64,000 nucleotides of DNA from Bimuria novae-zelandiae CBS 107.79 (lineage: Eukaryota > Ascomycota > Dothideomycetes > Pleosporales > Didymosphaeriaceae), in the NCBI GenBank assembly GCA_010015655.1, contig ML976675.1:457291-521290 (forward strand), given 5' to 3'. Under the pieces are notes generated by a model. That model made no database searches, had not been told where the DNA came from, and saw only the letters and a list, made by a program, of their open reading frames with translations. This document shows, in pieces, positions 45,589 to 58,350 of this stretch (the first letter of the stretch is position 1; every line of letters begins with the position of its first letter). Position numbers and translations under genes: made by a program.

Positions 45589-48470
45589 CTACGCTCCCGC
45601 CTTCACAACCAAAATGCTCGCGCCCGACTTGCTGTCCCAGACCTTCTCCGCGAGCACGCCCAACGTCGACGCCGCAGACGACGGACTCACAGCCTTGATC
45701 TCATCTGCACCACCTTCCGATAAGACGCCGTTGCGCGCAATGTTCCTGCCCAAGACGACCAGGTCGCCCGCGTTCTTGGGGTTCTGCCCGACGTCCGTCA
45801 TCGCGCGGGCCACGACGTCGCTGAGGGGGTTGGCGCTTGCGACCGTCTCGAAGACGACGCGGGCGGAGAGTTCAACAGGGAGCGACGCGCTGAGCGACGC
45901 AAAGAAGGCGGCTTCTTGCTCGTGCGCTGAGTGCGTGGTAGTAGTGATGACTTCCCCGGCTTTACCAGCAGCGCCCGATGACGACGACGACGACGCCGCC
46001 GTCTCGCCCAGGAACTTGGACGGGACGTCGAAGCGGACGACGGTGGCGGTGACTTCGGGCTTCTCGGCGAGCTGGAGGACGAGGCGGAGCGCGGTGCGGT
46101 CGTCTTCGCCGCCGAAGAAGGGGAAGAAGATGTGGTGAGATGGGTCGGCGATGGGCGCGGTGACCGTCTTGTCGCGGTTGCTGTGGAGGCTGACGGAGCT
46201 GTATGTGCGGCTCAGCTTGCCGCGCTCCTTCTTGTCCTTGTTCTTGCTACCTCCAAAGTTCTTGTTCACGAGGACGGCGACCGTCGTTGAAGCTTGCTCG
46301 AAGGTGTCGTTGACAAAGGTCGTGTATGAAGGTGCCGCCAGCTTGTTCTTGGTTCCCTTGTCTTCGATGATGGCTTGCTCCGACATGCCTCCGGTCTCGC
46401 TCCAGGGGAGAAGGAGCAGGTCAGATTCAGACGCACGGGTGCTGAGGGTATCGGCGTAAGAAGACTCGGGTACTACGAGAACTTCTCCGCTAACGGCTAG
46501 GTTGTGTAGACGGCCGAATGTGCGGAAAATGTTAACCACGGGATCGTAGGCGGTGTACTCTTGTGCCTCGGTGACGGCCATGACGGATGACCCACGATCT
46601 GTCAAATTGAGCAGTCGCAACCCATACGCTTCCACCGGTCGCTTCGGCTCCTCATCTCGAACTTCCCCAGCTTCTCTGCTCGGACTAGCATTTCGTTCCG
46701 CAGCTTTCGGATGCGATACTGCTTTGGGCTGCAAGGATCCACCAAAAAGGGAAGCGAATGCTAGCAGGTTCGGCATGCTGTCCAAGCGAAGGTACACAGT
46801 AAGGTGCTTGATCTTCTGCGACGCCACTTTGTCGTAGTGAGCGGCATCGACGACGCTATCCGTGCCGTCAAGAGGCTTGCCGTCCCAATCGATTTCACCT
46901 CTTCTGAAGGCTTCAACCTTCTTCTGATACCACGGAGGGTAGAAGTACATGGTCAACGGAGACGACAGAAAAGTCGTGATGAGCGCCATGACGACGAAGA
47001 TGGTGAAGGTACGGGTGCTCAGGATTTTAGCCTGAAGACCGATGTTCTGCTCTCGTTAGTAACACGATAGTAGAGGATGTAGACCTGACCTTACCAACAC
47101 AATCAGTTCGACCAGCCCCTTGCAACTCATGAGAGACCCAATGGCAAAGCATTCACGCCAGAGCATGCCCGTGAACCTTGCTGCAATGGTCGCACCGACG
47201 AACTTGGAGAAGAAGGCCACGGACACAACTCCAATGACGTACGCCCACACCATCCCACTGTCCAAAAGTCCAATATTGGTGTTGAGTCCGGAAAGCGTGA
47301 AATACAGTGGTAGGAAAAGGCCTCCGATCAGATCCTCGATCTTCTCCGCGACCTTGATAGCAAAACCGCCTTCGTGAGGGCAGATGAGGCCGGCCAGGAA
47401 GGCGCCGAAGATGGCGTGGACACCGATGACTCCAGTAAAGAAAGAGCACGCGAGGCAGAGCAACAATGTGAGTACAATCATGCCCTGACTAGGCCCATCT
47501 TGCAGTGCTCGGTTCTTTCGGAGGACCCAGATGAAGGCTGGTCGTACCACGTAGACGAGGAAGAGGATGAATCCAACGCAGCAAAGCAGAATGTATAGTG
47601 CAGTCAGACCCGCTCCAGAGTTGACGAGCGCGACACAGAGTGCAAGTAGTATCCATCCTGTTTGGCCGCATTAGCTTTGGGTGCACAAGTGGCTGGAGGC
47701 CAACGTACCAACAACGTCGTTTCCTACGCCCGCAGACAGGACAATGACGCCCACGGGGGTATCGAGCAACTTCAATTCCGTGAGGATACGACATAGTACA
47801 GGAAATGCCTAGTCATGTCAGCATAACTCAAAACCATCGTACCTGTCTAGACTCACCGTAATTGCCATAGCAACACCAATAAACAGCATATAAACCGGGA
47901 AATCGATCGGCACCAACCCCTCCTCATGGCGGAATTCGTTGTACAGGCCCACAGCTATGGCACACCCCAGGCCAAAAGGTATCGCCATGCTGATGATGCC
48001 GACATTCAGCGCCACCTTCCAGTTGCTGACCAAGAAGCGCAGGTCGACTTCGAGTCCGATGATGAACAGGAACAGCACGAGACCGAGGTTGGCGACCAGA
48101 TTCAACTGCGGCATCGCGGCGTCGGGGAAAATGTGAGCTTTGAATCCGGGGATGCGGCCCATGGCCGTGGGGCCTAGCAGGATGCCTCCGATGACTTCTG
48201 ATATCACGCGAGGCTGGCGGAGCTTGTTCAGTGGCCATTGGAGAGCGCGGCAGAAGACGATGATGATAATAACCTGTAGATGTTGTTGGTATAAAAAAAG
48301 AAAAAGGTGATTTGCAGTGCGGATTGGGATTCTACCTGTATAATGAATAGAATAATGGGGTTTTTTGGGTCGACAGCTACAGGACTGACGTGCTCAAGAA
48401 CACCACCCTGCGGCGCTGCCTTTGCAGACGTTACCGCCGCTGCGGCCGCCGAAGTCACCGTCGAAGCCAT
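45589..48470 (-). CDS. KHA1: K+/H+ antiporter, CPA2 family (Kha1-like)
   Basis: Five exons, 48470-48336, 48273-47857, 47808-47709, 47657-47095 and 47046-45589, are joined by introns of 62, 48, 51 and 48 bases. The product is 890 residues. The N-terminal half has about twelve membrane segments of the Na+/H+ exchanger fold. Signatures are [56 protein letters not shown] followed by GVGNDVVGW, and [19 protein letters not shown]. The C-terminal half from about residue 430 is soluble and resembles the universal-stress-like regulatory domains of CHX/Kha1 proteins. These exchangers swap K+ for H+ across Golgi or endosomal membranes in yeast and affect pH and cation balance. The acidic-residue positions expected in the ion path (GLEVD, GVGND) are present. 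The first short exon encodes an Ala-rich cytosolic leader. Confidence 0.93.
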
Positions 48471-49211
48471 GATTTCTCCTGACCGAGCAGCTCCAAAGTC
48501 ACAAGGAGGGAGCCCAAACGGTCAGCGTTATCTTTCACGGCGGGGTGAAGGTGAGCGCCTGCAGGGAATATTCCAGTATTTATCGGCCTACGCAAAGCGC
48601 GGTCTGTCCTGCGTCCAGAGCCGGCTGCAGCTGGGGGGAGCTATGGCGACTTGGCGAGCGGGAAGAACCAGGGTAGCTGTGGGCGCAGTCTCATGTGACG
48701 GACGATAGGGAGGGCACGCGTGCAGGCGCGCTGACTGGAGTTTAAGCTCGCGCCCACAGCTCGGTGGCGGTGAGCGCATGCTCTTTGTGCGTCTTTTGGC
48801 TTTTCGAGCGCCTAGCCCAGACCAGATCCATGAGGAATTCTGGGACGCACGGGCCAGTCAGCGGAGAAGATGCGTCACGACCTTCTGAAAGCGCCACAGC
48901 ATCCTTCACACCGACCACAAAGCCTCGTTGTTTTGTGAGAAACCCGGCGGATGCTGCGGACCCTGCAAGTTATCGCTGACACTCTACCGAGAAACGCTGG
49001 TTAGACTTTATCAAGATCTTCAATTGTCAAGGCAGGCTAATTCTCCCTCGAGCCTCCATGTAAGTGCGTGCATACAAGACTCCATAGAGAACGCTCGGCG
49101 GCAGAAGACACGCGCAAAGCAACAACAGAAACAGCCCATACCCCACTGTTCTCTGCTCATACCTACCACCATCAGCGTCTTGGGCCCGATAACATGCGAC
49201 TACCTATTTTC
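48471..49211. other. Intergenic region between the antiporter start and the GH92 stop
   Basis: Contains the antiporter promoter and the 3' flank of the GH92 gene. No gene is supported. Confidence 0.4.
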
Positions 49212-51998
49212 TTACCCTTGGAGATCAGAAGATGCTGGGCTTGGCGGCAGCTCACCCGTCGCCCAGTCCACTGGGCTGGAACCCAACACAAAGTCCATCG
49301 TGCCTCCGTTTGCAAATACGTCGTCCCAGCTTACCCAAGCCTTGTCCCATGGCTCCCCATTTACCTCGAGGCTCTGTACGTAGTACGCAGTGTCCTTGTT
49401 ACCGCCGGTGGTGGTGATTTTGAGCGACTTGCCGTTGCCCAGGTGGATAGTGAGTGATGGGAACCACGGCGATAGCACTAAGAAAGTCGTTTGGCCCGTC
49501 ATGGGATACAGACCGACCATCTGCCACTGGGTACAAATTAGCTATGTTCCAAACCTGCGTGTGGCAGCGATCAAAAACGTGAGGTGTGTGCTACCCGTGG
49601 CGCATTATGCGGTGAACCGGTCACACGAGAAAGCCACGCCGAAAATATAGCGTTCAACTTACGAGTATGTTTGCCTCCATGGCGCCTGCGTCGCTGTTTC
49701 CAGGCAGCCCGCTAGGTCCTGCATTGTACAGATTTCCGATGCCGCGACTGCGGTCTACGCTTCTCCACTGGGCGCCTTTCACAAAGTTGTACAGGTACGG
49801 TGAGGTGAAGCTCGGCTCGTTGCCTGCATTGAAGATGCGAAGGTCCCAGAGCTTATCGACACGATCGATGAACTTCTCGTCGCCACCAATGTATTCTTTC
49901 ATAGTGTACACGTCGTGGATGGCGTTCAAGCTGTATACCCAAGGGTTGTCTTCATAGTACTGGTCACCCCAGTAGCAACCGCCGCACGACAGGGGGTCCT
50001 GAGGAACAAAAGAGCCGTCCGCGCGACGGGGTACCATGAACCCGGAATGGTTCGTGGAAGTCGCAGCAGGATTCCAGTGGTTGCGCCAGTTGCGAGATCT
50101 GGTCAGGTACGTATCTTCGTCATATTGCAGTCCTAAGCCTTTGGCTACTTGGTAGAGGCCGAAGTCGTTGGTGGAGTATTCGACTGCCCGAGAGACGGCC
50201 CTGTTGAACGCGGGAGTGATGTAGCCGTACTTCAACCAGTCAGGAAGCGCGCCTCGGCCCTCCTTGGTAGACGACTCGGGAGATTTAGGATCGAAATTGT
50301 TTGGTGGAGTCTTTTCTGCGTCGGTCTATGGACTCCGTTAGTAATTGTATAGTGGTCGGCAGATGAGCCACATAAGGGTTGCGCCTTCCCCCGACAGTCT
50401 AAGCGCACTTACTTTCATGGCAGAATAACCGTCATCCCAGTTCACTGCGCCTCGAATCCCCTTGACGTACGCATCGGCGAGGACATTATCAGCATTAGAT
50501 CCTCCTTGAACACGTCCATTGTAGTTGGACGAACGGGCGTCGGGAAGAAAGCCATCATGCCGCCAGATGTCGATCAGCGAGCGGATGAACTCTTCGTAGG
50601 CGACGGGTTCCAGAATATGGAACAGGGCAGTGTGACATCTATGGGTATCCCAGAATGTGAAAATATCATCATAGTAGGGTTCCTCGCTAGACCATCCAGG
50701 GTTCTCCCCGGTTTTATTCGATGGGATCATAACTTTAAGCAGGTTAACATATATTTTGTAGCATCACGAACAACACGAAATACTTACACATTCCAAGGAG
50801 TGAACTGTAAAGGAGCTGCGTATCGGCATCACTACCACCCGCGACTTCAATTTTTGACAGTATCTCGCTGTTCCAGGCCTTCTTCGCCTTGGTAATGAGA
50901 GACTGCAGTGTCGTCTTTGGCTGGATCTCGTTGTCAAGATTTTGGCATGCCTGTTCCGAAGAAATGAACGAGATTCCGACTCTCGAAGTTAAATTCGCAC
51001 TGTCGAATGTGAAGACACCACCTAGGCGTTCGGTGCCGGAAACCGTAGAAGTGTTGCCGTAAGAAGACAAAGTGTTGCCTGTTCCTGTGAAAGTCTCAGA
51101 GCTTGTGGGCTTCTGGTTGAACTTTCCACAGAAGTAAAGAGTCCAATCGGGAGCTGTGAGAGGTCAGTATTCATCTTCTGCGTACAAGTTCGGCATGTGA
51201 ATCGTTGATCCCAGGCCTACTCAGTGCACAGCGTGGACCGATACATCGGGTTCCGGGGTAACTTACAAAGGTTCCAACCATTATTATAGGTACCAGATCC
51301 CTCATAATGATCGTCCGAAACAAGATTGAAATTGCCTTTCGTATAGTGTTGTTCCCATCCAAGACCTCGGAAGCTTGGAAGCACGTGTGAAACATCCACC
51401 ACAATCGAAGAGGGGCTACCGCTCGGGAATGTGTACTGATACAACCCTGCATGGTCTGTCGCCCCTAGTTCAATCGTAACGCCATTGTTTAAACTCGACT
51501 TGTAGTAGCCAACTTGCCCTTCATCTGGAACTGCTCGTCCCTGTGATAAGTCCGCTAACGGGTTGGGTACATTACCAACGGCCGGCATCTGCGAGACGAC
51601 ACCGTATTTGGGTGCACCGCCGGTGCCAGACTCATGCGTCATTGAAAAGCCCCAAATGTTACCATCTGGAAGATACCCCGAGTAAGCGTCTGTGCGCCCT
51701 GACTGGACATCGGGTCCCAATTTTGTCATAGCAAAGGGTGCTATCGTGTGTATAAGCCAAGCTCTGCGAGTACCCACATGAAATACTCACAACCAACGAC
51801 GCCAGGGAAACGATTCCCTCCGCCTGTGGTGCCCATACTAGGAACGGTTAGCGCGTACTTCAGATGTACAGGTCATGTTTGAACGTACAAAACATTAACA
51901 TATTGGGTATAATCAGTGTCAGCAGCCGCCAAAACGGTCTGCATCGTTGTCGAAAGACACACGAGAGTGAACGACGTAGAAGAACTGCGGGAAAACAT
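49212..51998 (-). CDS. Secreted glycoside hydrolase family 92 alpha-1,2-mannosidase
   Basis: Seven exons, 51998-51889, 51837-51791, 51740-51267, 51153-50788, 50732-50413, 50325-49663 and 49526-49212, sum to 764 residues. Introns are 50-136 bases, with GTAAGT, GTGAGT or GTACGT donors. The N-terminus is a signal peptide (SSSTSFTLVCLSTT up to about residue 27) ahead of DYTQYVN. GH92 marks follow in order: GGGNRFPGVVG, PFAMTKLGPD, GFSMTHESGTG, FTFWDTHRCHTALFHI, GFLPDARSS, ADAYVKG, CYWGDQYYEDNPWVYS with the likely general-acid Glu, and GNSDAGAMEANIL. GH92 enzymes are calcium-dependent exo-mannosidases that trim alpha-mannosides from N-glycans or mannans. No domain is missing, and the length is normal for the family. 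The most family-like splice choice was taken at exon 2, where a GTTGTG donor four bases upstream is an alternative. Confidence 0.93.
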
Positions 51999-54509
51999 GG
52001 TTCGGGGTACAAGGATAATTTCGCTTGGCGCTAGCCCCACAGAAACGCCTCCAATATGGAATTGACCGCTCCGCATCTATGGGGGAATCCTGAACCTCGC
52101 GGAAGAGTTGTGTGTTCCTAAATATCGATGTTTTGTCCACGATCCGAGTGAAAAAGTGAATTTTAAAGTCAAGTTTTGCTTTCCAAGGCTGTATGGAAAG
52201 AGTGTATGGATTGTTGGGAATGCCGTTTTGTTTCGAGCCAGGAATCAGGCAGTAAAGTATATAGAAAGTCTTTGTCGACCATGTGTCGATAAGTGGATTA
52301 TTTGAGTGATCGTGAAAGAACCGTGTGACAAGATACAAGAGAATGATTTGACCATGTGGTTTCAACGGCTGCTGGACTTCCTGAAACGACATCCAATACA
52401 GTGGAGAAGACTGCAGATTATATCCTTGAAGACCGAAGTTGAACAACGCAGCGTACATCGCGCAGGTTTAGTTGACCTGCCCTGAAGCCGAAGATCGGTA
52501 GGAGGTGACCGTTGGTGCACGTGCAGATATGTCTCAGCTCTATGGCAAACGACGAGAGAGCGATCGACGCTGGCACTAAGCTAGCTCTTGCATATCTGAT
52601 CCATGGAAGTACATATAACAATACACAAGGGAGGAACTTGAAGCCAAGCTGTTGACCGAAACAGACGGTCGGGACTTCGTGGACGGAGCGCGGGGGAGGC
52701 TATCGGTAGAGTGACAAACGATGAAACGGGTTTTACAGACCATTAAAAATAAGAAAGAAACGGGAAATATTATGTTCGAGAAAAGGGACAATCTCGATAT
52801 TAACTTTGATAGTGATAGTTGTTGAGCCAATGAAAACGCGGCATTTACCACGGGCAGAACTCCGCGGGACCGTGGTGCGCCATGTATGCGCGACACAAAA
52901 CGGGGATACAAGGTAAGCTGAGAACACACCAATAGAGGTCGGCCAGCATGTATTGCGGACGTGCAACAGTGTGTGTTGATACCACACTGCATACTAAGGT
53001 GGAATGGCGGTTCGACCAATGAGAGGACTGCATTCTCGCACGCCGTGCCGAAAACCAAAACGAGGGAGCGACCCATGGATGGCGATGTACAGTGGGACCT
53101 CGTAAGTCAACATACCACGCAACAAGCAGGCACAATGCTTGAAGCTTTAGTATTCTCAATCGCAAACCGACGGTAGCTCGTAGCCTCGTAGTGGTACTCT
53201 GGTGAAAAGAATACAGAAGCTGTGTAAAGACTACTCGCAAACCTGATGCGACTGTTACTTTTTCAGGCTTCTACATCATGAAGCGCGTAAATGACAGAGA
53301 GGCGTGCGGGTTCGGAGAGGTGCCAGTAGCTGATATCTCAGCCTGGTCGGTCGTTGACACTAATTCGCATTCTTCATAGTATCGAGAGAGCAAATACCGA
53401 GCTTCATGATGAAGATATCCGAGCATGCAGCGCTGCAGATCTGTGCCAAACGAGAGACCAAACTCTGGACCACTGCATTCATGATCCTTCACTTGCTGAA
53501 AGGGTTCGCCCCACAGTGACTAGCTCTTTGCGTCAACTGTTTAACAGTCTGAGTATGGTCAGGTTTGTAGGAGCCTCCATTTTGGATGCTGGGCAATCGA
53601 ATTCCCTCAGAGACTGCGTGGAATAGATCGAGCTGCTCAGCGTTTCATAATTCGCTCTTCGGTCGCCCTCTAACACGATTTAGTGGTTCAAACGGCTCTC
53701 GCAGTGGCATACTGCTGTCTAATCACAGATGTTCAGATGTCCAAAAACAATCTCGACGAGTGACCACGGTTGGCAGGGCTGGAGCGTGGTTGGGCGGCTG
53801 CCGTAGTTATAAGAGAGAACTTGTGTTGCAATCGTCCTTGGTAGGTGAGATCTCGCGCCTCTGTGCGCTCAAGAACATGCTTCTGGATACTCAGCTGCGG
53901 TATCGATATAAATATGTATTGCGTTCAGAAACCTTCAGAAATGCGATAATACTTCTTGCGATGCGTTGCGTCTAGATCTTCTGGGAGACTGAGGGAACAC
54001 TTCTTCTGCACGTGAAAGCCACGATAGCAGGCGCTACGCGTTAAACCAGTCGCGTCTCCGTCTGGGGAAAGCGTGCGGACCTCCGCAATTCCGGGCGTAT
54101 TCGAGCGCAGCTGAGCGTCAGCTTCGCGGCTTGTGAAGATTCGGAGTGACCTCAGAGCACGTGCGCTACCTAAAACAGCATTGCCTCGGCGTTTTCTGCG
54201 ATGACGTTAGCGACGGCTCCAGCATTCACAGTAGCAGGTAAGCCGGCCACCAATCACGCACCGTCGAAATCGCTCACGAGATCAATGAATCATGTGCTCA
54301 TCTCCGAACCCTTCCCCAGAGGGTAGCTGGGGCTCCAGGTCGTCAGATGTCGCATGGCCAGCTAGCGTGATGGACTTTCATGTGAAAGTTTGAATTCCGA
54401 CACAAGCTATTATATTCCTCGGCAGCCGGCATTGTTCACTGTAACATCAATCTGCACCATTCCTCCTAGTCTCTTTCCTACATCCACTTCTCATTGCATC
54501 ACGGCAGCT
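51999..54509. other. Intergenic region between GH92 and acyl-CoA dehydrogenase genes
   Basis: About 2.5 kb between divergent genes. Short frames such as those around 52576-53240 and 53354-53975 show no motif or consistent coding signal. Promoter sequence for both genes must lie at the two ends. The final 150 bases are C/T-rich (CCTCCTAGTCTCTTTCC) as in many fungal leaders. Confidence 0.4.
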
Positions 54510-56313
54510 ATGTCGCAACGATTTTCAGCCGCCGACGTTGCGTCGCATAACAAGGGCGACAATCTGTGGATCATCGTCGATGAAGATGTCTACGATTTGA
54601 CCAAGTTTCAGGACGAGCACCCTGGAGGAAAGAAGAGTACGGTACTTTGTGATGCGCTGGTACGCTCGATAAATTGACGAATTGCAGTTTTGCAACGTGT
54701 CGCCGGCAAGGATGCCTCGAAGCAGTTCTGGAAGTACCACAACGAGAGCATTCTCAAGAAGTTCCAGAAGAAGCTTCAAGTCGGTTCATTAGACTCTAAA
54801 GCTGCGCCCCCGACTCCTCCGGCAACTCCTCCACCGCAGGAGAAGGAGGTGGTCAAGCCCGAAGCAAACCCCGGAGTGGTCGCTCCTCAGCCAACCGCTG
54901 AAGCCGAGGAAGCCGAGGCTTTGGACCCGTACGGTGACCTTATCCCATATGCGGATCCCTCATGGTACCAGTCGGTAAGTCACTCAACGCAGGCTCACAA
55001 GAGTTTTACCAACTAAAATTCGCAGTATCACTCGCCCTACTTCAACGAGTCCCACGCAGCACTCCGCGACGAAGTCCGACAATGGGTTGACGAGGAAATA
55101 CAGCCCTACGTGACTGAGTGGGACGAGGCGAAGAAGGTGCCCGATGAGATCTTCAAGCAGATGGGCGAGCGAGGCTATCTTGCTGGGTTGCTCGGCATGC
55201 ACTTCCCTACACACCTGACAGACAAGCGTGTCAAGAGCGTTCCACCGGAGAAGTGGGACCTCTTCCACGAGATGCTCCTCACCGACGAGCTCTCGCGCAG
55301 CGGTAGTGGCGGTCTTGTATGGAACCTCATCGGTGGATACGGCATCGGCGCTCCCCCACTCTTCAAGTTTGGAAAGAAGGAGCTCGTCCAACGCATCGGT
55401 CCCAAGATTCTCAGCGGTGAGAAGCGCATATGCCTTGCCATTACCGAGCCAGGTATGTTCAGCTTCAGATCTCTAAAAGCATGATTCAATCTAACATGCC
55501 GTAGATGCTGGTAGCGACGTTGCGAACCTCACCTGCGAAGCCAAGTTGTCCGAAGATGGCAAGCACTACATCGTCAACGGCGAGAAGAAGTGGATCACCA
55601 ACGGCATCTGGTGCGACTACTTCACCACCGCGGTCCGCACCAGCGACAAGGGCATGAACGGCGTCTCCGTCCTCCTCATCGAGCGCGATGCCGGCGGTGT
55701 CTCAACACGAAGAATGGACTGCCAGGGCGTATGGTCGAGCGGAACCACCTACATCACCTTCGAAGACGTCAAGGTGCCAGTAGAGAACTTGATCGGCAAG
55801 GCGAACCAGGGCTTCAAGGTCGTCATGACCAACTTCAACCACGAGCGCATCGGCATCATCATCCAGTGCCTCCGCTTCTCCCGCGTCTGCTACGAGGAGT
55901 CGATGAAGTACGCGCACAAGCGCAAGACATTTGGTAAGCGCCTCATCGACCATCCCGTCATCCGCCTCAAGCTCGCGCACATGGCACGCCAGATCGAGGC
56001 CTCGTATAACTGGCTGGAGAACCTGATCTTCCAGTGCGAGAAGATGGGAGAGATGGAAGCCATGCTGAAGCTCGGCGGCGCCATTGCCAGTCTGAAGGCG
56101 CAGAGCACAACAACCTTCGAGTTCTGCGCAAGGGAAGCGAGTCAGATCTTTGGTGGGCTGAGCTACAGTCGAGGGGGGCAAGGTGCTAAGGTCGAGAGGT
56201 TATATAGAGATGTGAGGGCCTACGCTATTCCTGGAGGCTCTGAGGAGATCATGCTGGACTTGAGCATCAGGCAGGCGCTGAGGGTGCATAAGGTGCTTGG
56301 CATGAAGTTGTAA
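54510..56313 (+). CDS. Acyl-CoA dehydrogenase with N-terminal cytochrome b5 domain
   Basis: Exons 54510-54636, 54688-54974, 55026-55452 and 55505-56313 give 549 residues; introns are 51, 51 and 52 bases. Residues 1-80 form a cytochrome b5-like heme domain: NLWIIVDEDVYDLTKFQDE, the first heme ligand in HPGG, then an FWKYH segment that supplies the second His. A Pro/Glu-rich linker spans about 90-135. The acyl-CoA dehydrogenase part follows, with the FAD/substrate loop CLAITEPDAGSDVANL, NGEKKWITNG in the middle beta-barrel, and AHKRKTFGKRLIDHP and YRDVRAYAIPGGSEEIML in the helical end. The enzyme introduces a 2,3 double bond into acyl-CoA. The fused heme may pass electrons onward. This fusion is widespread in fungi. 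The usual peroxisomal C-terminal SKL is absent (GMKL), and no strong mitochondrial presequence is seen, so location is open. Confidence 0.94.
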
Positions 56314-56722
56314 GATGTAAAATAGACATGTTTTGTATGGAAAATTGGTATTATTAGCCTATTCGAGCAACTCGTTTTCCCAAAGCATCTCCGCGCAATT
56401 GAGTGAGTAAGCGAGACCCAACGCTTTACTTGTGGGTTCGAAAAGTGCAGGTTCGGAGTGTACGGGTGTTGCATGCGCAGCGCAGCTCCTCCCGTTGGCG
56501 AGAGTTCTGAACGTTGGACGGAAGGTCAAATCGGTGGAGCTGCGCCGGAGAGAACGGAGAGCATAGCTCCAAACGGAGAGCATAGCTCCAATTACAATCA
56601 CCACTCCCCTGACTCTCAGTCCCATATGACGGCGTTGTCAGCAGAGCCTGCACCGTCTCAAAAGCATAAATTGCAAGAACAAAACCACAAAGTCGACCCC
56701 TCTCCTCAGTCTCGTCGCGGCC
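56314..56722. other. Convergent 3' intergenic region
   Basis: 409 bases between the acyl-CoA dehydrogenase stop and the end of the oxidoreductase pseudogene. A 15-base near-direct repeat (AGAGCATAGCTCCAA) occurs twice at about 56556-56590. No gene. Confidence 0.4.
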
Positions 56723-57834
56723 CTACCCCTCCCAATCCGCGACCTTGAACACCGTCTTCCCAAAGTTGTCCCCTTTAAACATACCCAAGTATCACGTTGC
56801 CGCTTTCTCCATCCCCACCGTCACACTCTCCCTTGTCTTAATCCTCCCCTCCTTCAATCAACCACTCATCTTCTCGAAGAAATCCCCCACATACGGACCC
56901 ACAAACTCCGGATCCGACACAATGAACCCCTGAATCGTTAGCCTCTTCAGGAAAATATTCATCCCGTTCTTAAGCCCATACTTGCGCGCCTGCGGCAGAT
57001 TATACTGCGACACCATCCCGCAACTAACTACCCCACGCAGGAAACATCACCGTTAGCCCAAGAGAACTCACAACACACCCGCCGAGGGGAGGTGAAATAA
57101 ACATACCTATCCGCCCAAAATCCTTCATATGCCCCAACGCCACATCCAACGTTTCCCCGCCCACATTATCATAATAAAATATCCAACCCCTCCGGTGCCA
57201 ACCTCATCAACGTCTCTTTCACCCCATCTTCTTTGTTATTAAACCCCGTATCGAACCCCAACTCTTGTACTATAAAATCTAGCTTTGCGTTACTACCAAC
57301 GCTGCCTACCACACGCAAGCCCTCGAGCTTGGCTAGCTGCCCTACGGCCTGCCCGGCGCCCCCGCTCGCTGCTCATATATATGTTTATCCAGAGGAAGGC
57401 TTCCCGATCGCGTAGAGGGAGGCGAACGCGCTGAGACCGCTCGTGCCAAGCGCGCCTGTGAAAAGAGTGAGATCGAGGTTCAGCGGGTTCTCCAGCTTGC
57501 GCACCGGAGGAAGCAGGACGGAAGGGACGATGGAGTATTCCTCCGCGCTGAACATGCCCCAGACGAGATCGCCCGGGTGGAAGCTCGGGACGCGTGATTT
57601 GAGCACTTTGGAGACGGCGCCGCTGGGGAGGTGCTCGCCTGGTGTGGAGGGTGGCGCCCACGTTGCGCTGTCCGGGTCGCGCATGCAGCCGCGCTGGTAC
57701 GGGTCGAAGGATATGAGGAGGTTCTGGACTGTTAGGGTACCATCGACGGGATCGGTAGAGAGGTCGAGGTGTTCGCCAATGATGGGGAAGGCATCGGGAG
57801 CATTCTTGAATATTAACCCTTTGTTGGCGACCAT
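56723..57834 (-). pseudogene. NADP-dependent MDR oxidoreductase (leukotriene B4 12-hydroxydehydrogenase-like), pseudogene
   Basis: From the ATG at 57834 the first 150 residues read well (VQNLLISFDPYQRGCM, GDLVWGMFSAEEYS, LFTGALGTSGLSAFASLY). A TAA then appears at about 57386 and a TGA at about 57373, where the family has the start of the Rossmann segment. The same frame goes on with AASGGAGQAVGQLAKLEGL and RVVGSVGSNAKLDF. At about 57180 the frame shifts, after which YYDNVGGETLDVALGHMKDF is readable. A regular intron (GTATGT to GGGTAG, about 57106-57028) leads to SCGMVSQYN and later GMFKGDNFGKTVFKV. Two further stops interrupt it, TGA after KMSG and TGA after EKAAT. The full order of a medium-chain reductase is therefore present but broken in at least five places. 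Intact relatives reduce alkenal/one double bonds with NADPH. The start codon and promoter side look undamaged. Confidence 0.85.
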
Positions 57835-58350
57835 GGTGAGATCTATGTTTGAGTTTGGTAGGGAAGGTAGGATGCACGTTGAAGGAGGAAGGAAGATACG
57901 GGTGAACCTTCTGAATGCTGGTGGGGATGTCATCGACTTCCTGGCGTGTGTGTAGTCATAAGGCGTAGTCCGCGAAATAATGGCGATAAGGTAAAGAAGG
58001 TTCCTAAGCTTACCTGAATGAAGCATTCACGCATTCGCTGTCATCGACTAATGCCTTAGAAGATCGTGAAAAATGCGGAATTACTACCTAGCACCTATTA
58101 CGTTCAACCCTGCAAGATACATGACCCTTCGTTTCAGCATCCAATCGTAAGGCATCAAAACAATCGCTATACATGTATACGCAGTCGAACTACATCGCTG
58201 ATTCCGAGACGAAAGCCTCCTGGGACCCACGTCGGGATATTATAATCTTGCTCCTCCGCCCCTCTATCGATCGCTCCATTGGGGGTATAAATCGAGGGGT
58301 GAAGAGCCAAATCGTCAAAGAGAAGCGTTACCGTCGCTATTAAACGACGC
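57835..58350. other. Intergenic region between the oxidoreductase pseudogene and Pil1
   Basis: Likely old promoter of the pseudogene near 57835 and 3' flank of Pil1 near 58350. An open minus-strand frame reaches upstream of the pseudogene start (to about 58026) and is Ser/Arg-rich, so a longer N-terminal leader cannot be excluded. No other gene. Confidence 0.4.
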
